DNA of 64,000 nucleotides from Parcubacteria group bacterium (lineage in GTDB: Bacteria; Patescibacteria; ABY1; Buchananbacterales; UBA6539), in assembly GCA_002687175.1 (NCBI GenBank), contig NYZP01000001.1, positions 10,607 through 74,606 on the forward strand, in the 5' to 3' direction. Every line of letters starts with the position of its first letter. The stretch's first letter is position 1. The position numbers and the translations under genes are program-made. The notes beneath the pieces are model-generated. The model was not told the DNA's origin and did no database searches. It saw only the letters and a program-made list of their open reading frames with translations. Of the stretch, positions 60,472 through 64,000 are shown in pieces.

Positions 60472-61467
60472 CTAAATATTACTTATTAAAGTCAAAGCAA
60501 TTGAACCCATATCGTTTCTTAACGGCATCATGAAAATATCTTTCAATGTTTTTTGTGAATATTGTTTTAGAACTGATCCTCTGACTAAAACCCCCGAGGG
60601 ATTTACTTTAGAAAGTATCATTCTTTTAAACTCCGCCAATGGCATAGGATTGATTATATGTAACTCTAAATTATGATCTACAGCTCCATCTATTAAAATT
60701 TCATTAATATACTAATCTCCAAAACCATAACCAATGATTAAAAGTTTTCGATCGCCTTCTTGAATATATGACTTAAAAATTTCAGAATACCACCTTAAAA
60801 GGGGTTCTCTACCAATTTGATCTATCTTATTAGTCCCCATTACAATATGTTCTTCCCCGTCTGATGAAAGCCAACCGTATGAGCCATGAAGTTTCACGTA
60901 TGCGACGTCTCCAGCATTTTCGTATTGTTCTTTTGCAATTTTTACTCCATCTTCATCTGGTAACCTCACAAAATAATTGGGCTTAAACGGATTATGAGGC
61001 AAATGCATTTTAAAATCTTTATTAAGTAACACTCCTGGAGTATTACAAAATTTTTGTAATCGTTCAAGTAATAAATCTTGGTTAAGAGTAAATATAATAC
61101 CCTTACCACCTGAGCCTGTAAGCAACCTTTGAAACATATCGAAAAGACCATAAGTATTAAAAATGTTTGGTTGATCTGAATTATTCCACCATTTTTGTAA
61201 CACCTCATCAAGAAATTGATACGTCTTTGCTACTGCATTCCTTAGAGCTTTTTTGGCAGCTTCTTCAACTTTCGGATTAAACATAATTTCGGAGTAAACT
61301 TTTTCAAAATTATCCTCGCTACTCAACATATCTTTTATGTCAGTAAAATCATGCAAGAAAGAACTATTATAGATTTCGCTATTCATATTTTCAATCAAAA
61401 AACCTCCAAAGTTTTTTGTAAACCCTGCTCCGGTTAAAATTGCTACTTTTTTAGTTTTAGTACTCAT
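60472..61467 (-). pseudogene. SIR2-like domain protein interrupted by an in-frame TAG
   Basis: From ATG 61467, 251 codons run to TAG at 60712-60714, then the same frame continues for another 79 codons to 60472. SIR2 landmarks flank and include the break: 'VAILTGAGFTKNFGGF', 'IIFTLNQDLLLER', 'AYVKLHGSYGW' and 'LLIIGYGFGD-stop-YINEILIDGA', where a single residue is replaced by the stop inside the conserved GFGDxxIN motif. Such NAD-binding domains act in several anti-phage systems. A TTGTTA-17-TATAAT promoter lies upstream. Nonsense mutation, read-through or error cannot be separated here. Confidence 0.75.
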
Positions 61468-61478
61468 TATTTAAAATT

Positions 61479-61507
61479 ATTATACTACTCATTCTTATAT
61501 ATAACAA
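61479..61507 (-). promoter_or_regulatory. promoter of the SIR2 locus
   Basis: Minus strand TTGTTA (61502-61507), a 17-nt spacer and TATAAT (61479-61484), 11 nt before the ATG. Confidence 0.7.
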
Positions 61508-61552
61508 TTGAGCCCAGTGGAGAATCTAACTTTGACATTTTTTAAAAAAACC

Positions 61553-61582
61553 AAAAAACTGCCCACACGGACAGTTTTTTTT
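61553..61582 (-). terminator. intrinsic terminator after the SPFH gene
   Basis: AAAAAACTG / CAGTTTTTT arms with a small inner CC/GG pair and a T-run on the minus strand. Confidence 0.75.
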
Positions 61583-61600
61583 AATTTTAAATTCTATCTA

Positions 61601-62419
61601 TTAATTAAGGCCAATGAACGGACTAGCCTCGCCCCAATAGGTTGGCACCTTACCATCCCATTTTTCGATCCATCTTAATTCCACCACTTTTGGGTTGGCC
61701 CTTAAGGCATTGGCTTCAATCCTAATAGCCTCGGCTTTTCCTTGCGCTTCGGCCACTTTTTGGTCAGCTTCAATAACAATACGTTCTAAGTCACGATCAG
61801 CTTTAAGCTTAAGCTGTTCGGCGGTTACCTTGGCTTCAATCGCTTCGTTAAAGGCCGGGGAAAAACTAAAATCAATAATATTAAACTCGTCTACTAAGAT
61901 TGAGCGACCGGAGAGTCTTTCGGCCAAACTTATTTTAATCTGATCTTTGACTTCTTCTCGCTTGGTAATTAGCTCTTCAGCGGTAAATCTGGCGGTAATC
62001 GCTTTGACCGCTTCTTGGATTGACGGATCAATAATCCGTGAGTTATAGTCCCGACCAACTTCTTGCCAAATCTTGTTTACCCGCTCTGGTTGTAAGTGAT
62101 AGTTTAGAGCAATTTTGGAAGTAACAATTTGCAGATCCTTGGAGGATGCGCTAACTACCACTTCTTCTTTTTTAATTTTAATATCAATGGTGACTACTCG
62201 TTGAATAAAAGGGATTTTAAAATAAAGCCCTTCGTCCATTACTCTGTCTTGAACCGCGCCAAATTGTAGGAGGATACCCCGTTCTCCAGCACCAACCGTG
62301 CCCACACTGCTTAGCAGTAAAAATACTGCCACGATAGCCAAGATAATATACTTTATCTTGCCACTTTTATTATTAAAACTTCTTCTTAGATCTTCTACTT
62401 TTCCTTCGATTGTTTCCAT
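61601..62419 (-). CDS. SPFH/prohibitin-family membrane protein
   Basis: A 272-aa protein. The N-terminal anchor is 'YIILAIVAVFLLLSSVGTV'. The SPFH core is 'VGAGERGILLQFGAVQDRVMDEGLYFKIPFIQRVVTIDIKI', and a long helical segment 'EAIEAKVTAEQLKLKADRDLERIVIEADQKVAEAQGKAEAIRIEA' oligomerises. Prohibitin/HflC-like rings scaffold membrane proteases. No ftsH is in the window. No SD. Confidence 0.9.
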   Translation of the reverse strand: METIEGKVEDLRRSFNNKSGKIKYIILAIVAVFLLLSSVGTVGAGERGILLQFGAVQDRVMDEGLYFKIPFIQRVVTIDIKIKKEEVVVSASSKDLQIVTSKIALNYHLQPERVNKIWQEVGRDYNSRIIDPSIQEAVKAITARFTAEELITKREEVKDQIKISLAERLSGRSILVDEFNIIDFSFSPAFNEAIEAKVTAEQLKLKADRDLERIVIEADQKVAEAQGKAEAIRIEANALRANPKVVELRWIEKWDGKVPTYWGEASPFIGLN

Positions 62420-62484
62420 ATTTTTTGATTAGATTATTTAGTGGCTTAATCTTTACTCTTTTTAACCAAAATGTCAAACCAGTA

Positions 62485-62513
62485 TTGACAAAATAGAAAA
62501 AATTGTGTAATAT
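62485..62513 (+). promoter_or_regulatory. consensus promoter of the lipoprotein gene
   Basis: TTGACA (62485-62490), a 17-nt spacer and TAATAT (62508-62513). Confidence 0.75.
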
Positions 62514-62577
62514 TGTTAGTCAACTTTTAGTTGTCAATTAGCTGAGGGAAAAGACCAAAAAAAAGGAGAAAATGGTC

Positions 62578-62993
62578 ATGAAAAAAATAGTTCTAACGAT
62601 CTCAATGGCGGTAATGCTGTGTTCTATCTCTGGCTGCAAGAAAGTGGTTAAAGAATATTCGGATGTAATAACCGAACCGGCACTGGTAGTTCAAGTGATC
62701 TACAACCGGGGATGCACAGCACCGACCTCTCACCAACCATCGACTTAGATGGCAACATCGGTCTCGCTATTACTTCTTCTAGCGTTTCCGAAAGCTGGGC
62801 TGTGGTGTTCGAGTGCGAGCACGGCAAATTCGTCATTCAAGGCGCGAAAGAAAAGCACGAGGCCTTATGGAACAAGCTTTCCGAAGGCCAAGAGGTAACG
62901 GTTCAGTACCGTGAAGAATACCGAGTCGTCTATGAAGGCGAAGAAGTTATGAGTCGAGAACTTGTCGACTACGATTTCCTCGACGCCGAATAA
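62578..62993 (+). pseudogene. small lipoprotein, frameshifted
   Basis: SD AAAAGGAG, ATG 62578. The first frame gives 'MKKIVLTISMAVMLCSISGC' (lipobox SISGC) and about 25 more residues. After a short G-run at 62708-62711 the homologous-looking body continues in another frame ('MHSTDLSPTIDLDGNIGLAI', 'SWAVVFECEHGKFVIQG', 'EGQEVTVQYREEYRVVYEGEE', 'LVDYDFLDAE'). One extra G restores a single lipoprotein of about 139 residues. The body looks like a small beta domain seen in short bacterial lipoproteins. Terminator downstream. Confidence 0.65.
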
Positions 62994-63044
62994 GCTACGG
63001 CGACTTTGAACATTGTGAACTTGAAGGTTTGTTAAAATGCCCCC

Positions 63045-63083
63045 ACCCCGTCCGACAAACGTCGATGACGGGGTTATTTTTTT
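63045..63083 (+). terminator. intrinsic terminator of the lipoprotein gene
   Basis: CCCCGTC / GACGGGG stem (63046-63052, 63067-63073) followed by a T-rich run. Confidence 0.85.
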
Positions 63084-63121
63084 AAAAGAAAAAGGCCACT
63101 GTTAAATTAATAACAGTGGCC
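63084..63121 (-). terminator. intrinsic terminator of the 87-aa gene
   Basis: Perfect 11-bp stem GGCCACTGTTA / TAACAGTGGCC (63094-63104, 63111-63121) with a T-rich run on the minus strand. Confidence 0.85.
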
Positions 63122-63140
63122 GGTAAAAAATAATGCCACA

Positions 63141-63404
63141 CTAGGCAGCGATGATCTCATCAGGAGCAAAGTCTACTCTGCTTGATTCGGGCTCTGATTG
63201 AGTCCCTCCCATCTCAACCACCACACTATCTGGAGTAAACCCCACAACTTTACCGGTTTGACCCCCATAATACGTTCCGTGCCTTCGGACACCGTCGTTA
63301 ACCGTAACCTGTTGTCCGTTTTTAAATCTAAAACGATAACGGACGGAACTGTCCGTACCAACAGCTTGGGCCCGTACTGTATGTACAAGACGTCGACTGG
63401 TCAT
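63141..63404 (-). CDS. 87-aa SH3/KOW-like protein
   Basis: The start at 63404 is fixed by SD AAG-GAGGG. 'VRYRFRFKNGQQVTVNDGVRRHGTYYGGQTGKVVGFTPDSVVVEMGG' has the alternating beta pattern and 'GQTGKVVG' turn of KOW/SH3-like barrels, which often bind RNA or protein. The N-terminus is basic and the tail acidic. Consensus promoter upstream, terminator downstream. No precise family is recognised. Confidence 0.6.
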   Translation of the reverse strand: MTSRRLVHTVRAQAVGTDSSVRYRFRFKNGQQVTVNDGVRRHGTYYGGQTGKVVGFTPDSVVVEMGGTQSEPESSRVDFAPDEIIAA

Positions 63405-63449
63405 TCTAGTACCCTCCTTGGTTGAATTTATGAATTTTTCACCACTTAA

Positions 63450-63478
63450 AAAATACCGTTTATAAATATAATTGTCAA
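63450..63478 (-). promoter_or_regulatory. consensus promoter of the 87-aa gene
   Basis: Minus strand TTGACA (63473-63478), a 17-nt spacer and TATTTT (63450-63455). Divergent to the histidine-phosphatase gene. Confidence 0.7.
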
Positions 63479-63569
63479 TTAAACAGTAGTACTTGGTTGA
63501 CTTTTTTTTAAAAAAATGATAGCTTTTTGACAGAACTTTAATTGAATCCAACCGAGAAGGATTTGCATA

Positions 63570-64000
63570 ATGCGAATTTATATTGGTCGTCACGGCCAGG
63601 ATCAAGACAATGCAGACGGAATATTGAATGGTTGGCGCGATAGGCCATTAACCAAATTGGGAATAAGTCAGGCTGTAGCGCTGGCCTCGAGAATTGCTGA
63701 AATGGGTCTGACCTTTGATGCCGTTTACAGTTCAGAACTAGTGCGTGCGAACGTAACGGGCAGGGTTATCACTACCAGGCTTCGACTAAATCCGCCGGTA
63801 ATCATACCTGACCTGATTGAACGTAACTTTGGAGTGATGACTGGCAAACCGATTGCCGACATCGAAAAACTGTGCGCGCCTAATATCATCAAAACTGAGA
63901 AAGTTATTTACTTCCTGTCTCCGAAAGATGCGGAAACATTCCCGGCTTTGCTGGAGCGTGGAATGCGAGTATTATCTCAAATTCAAACTGCCCACCCAGA
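63570..64000 (+). CDS. histidine phosphatase (phosphoglycerate-mutase-like), 3' truncated by window edge
   Basis: ATG 63570 with SD GAGAAGG. The catalytic 'MRIYIGRHGQDQDNADGILNGWRDRPLTKLG' holds the RHG phospho-histidine motif, followed by 'VYSSELVRA' and 'IIPDLIERNFGVMTG', the typical branch 1 order. About 143 residues are visible. The C-terminal His motif lies beyond the window. The substrate is unknown. GC-richer than core genes and SD-led, like the other cassette genes. Confidence 0.85.
   Translation, partial: MRIYIGRHGQDQDNADGILNGWRDRPLTKLGISQAVALASRIAEMGLTFDAVYSSELVRANVTGRVITTRLRLNPPVIIPDLIERNFGVMTGKPIADIEKLCAPNIIKTEKVIYFLSPKDAETFPALLERGMRVLSQIQTAHP

Noticed and set aside
60472..60714. 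Alternative genetic code (TAG or UGA as sense) to explain the SIR2 stop
   Set aside because: Other genes here (for example holB region products, the 61-aa ribbon's neighbours, the 50-aa gene, MreC's neighbours) end properly at TAG or TGA, and no consistent recoding is seen.

Overview
The window (about 64 kb, AT-rich, mostly uninterrupted short-spaced genes) looks like a Patescibacteria/CPR genome, probably Parcubacteria-like. This is inferred from the gene set: a reduced housekeeping complement, a short prolyl-tRNA synthetase, CPR-type conserved hypotheticals, an ATP-cone/Mrr protein, and surface-polysaccharide genes in place of biosynthetic pathways. Most core genes overlap or abut and lack Shine-Dalgarno (SD) sequences. 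No tRNA, rRNA or CRISPR array was seen.

Layout. 1-5.4 kb: redox and carbon genes (TlpA-like fragment, CcdA, PPC-domain protein, acetolactate-synthase-like enzyme, aldehyde dehydrogenase, peroxiredoxin). 5.4-13.1 kb: envelope polysaccharide block (flippase, three glycosyltransferases, rRNA pseudouridine synthase, O-antigen polymerase-like protein) split by a GC-rich island at 10.2-11.3 kb. 13.1-14.5 kb: fmt-def. 14.6-15.5 kb: five tiny membrane-protein genes. 15.5-24 kb: MEMO-like protein, secreted glucosaminidase-like protein, receiver/zinc-ribbon pair, WecG-type transferase, gltX, M23 peptidase. 23.9-24.35 kb: a GC-rich minus-strand stretch with its own promoter and terminator, read here as a candidate structured RNA. 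24.5-36.2 kb (minus strand): ATP-cone nuclease, ftsQ, ddl, alr, serS, lysS, greA. 36.4-40.1 kb: a 1234-aa secreted multidomain protein. 40-41.6 kb: a decayed IS200-type transposase among palindromes and a candidate small RNA. 41.6-51.5 kb (minus): holB, frr, rseP, proS, mreB, mreC, mreD and mrdA (PBP2). 51.9-59.5 kb: HEAT-repeat protein, glycoside-hydrolase-like protein, second MreB, three more glycosyltransferases. 59.7-61.5 kb: a disrupted SIR2-domain locus. 61.6-64 kb: SPFH protein, frameshifted lipoprotein, SH3-like protein and a histidine phosphatase running off the end.

Two gene classes stand out. Core genes have no SD and several put a TATAAT-like box 6-11 nt before the ATG, suggesting leaderless mRNAs. 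Interspersed small or lineage-specific genes (membrane micro-proteins, zinc ribbons, lipoproteins) are often GC-richer and are built as self-contained cassettes: TTGACA-17-TANNNT promoter, strong SD, one or a few genes, intrinsic terminator. Elongation and division genes (mreBCD, PBP2, ftsQ, ddl, alr) indicate a peptidoglycan-walled cell; the glycosyltransferases, flippase and polymerase indicate a decorated surface.

Several genes are broken in this sequence (mreC, the SIR2 gene, a lipoprotein, a membrane protein, the transposase). Four of the breaks fall in homopolymers, so assembly error has to be separated from real decay.
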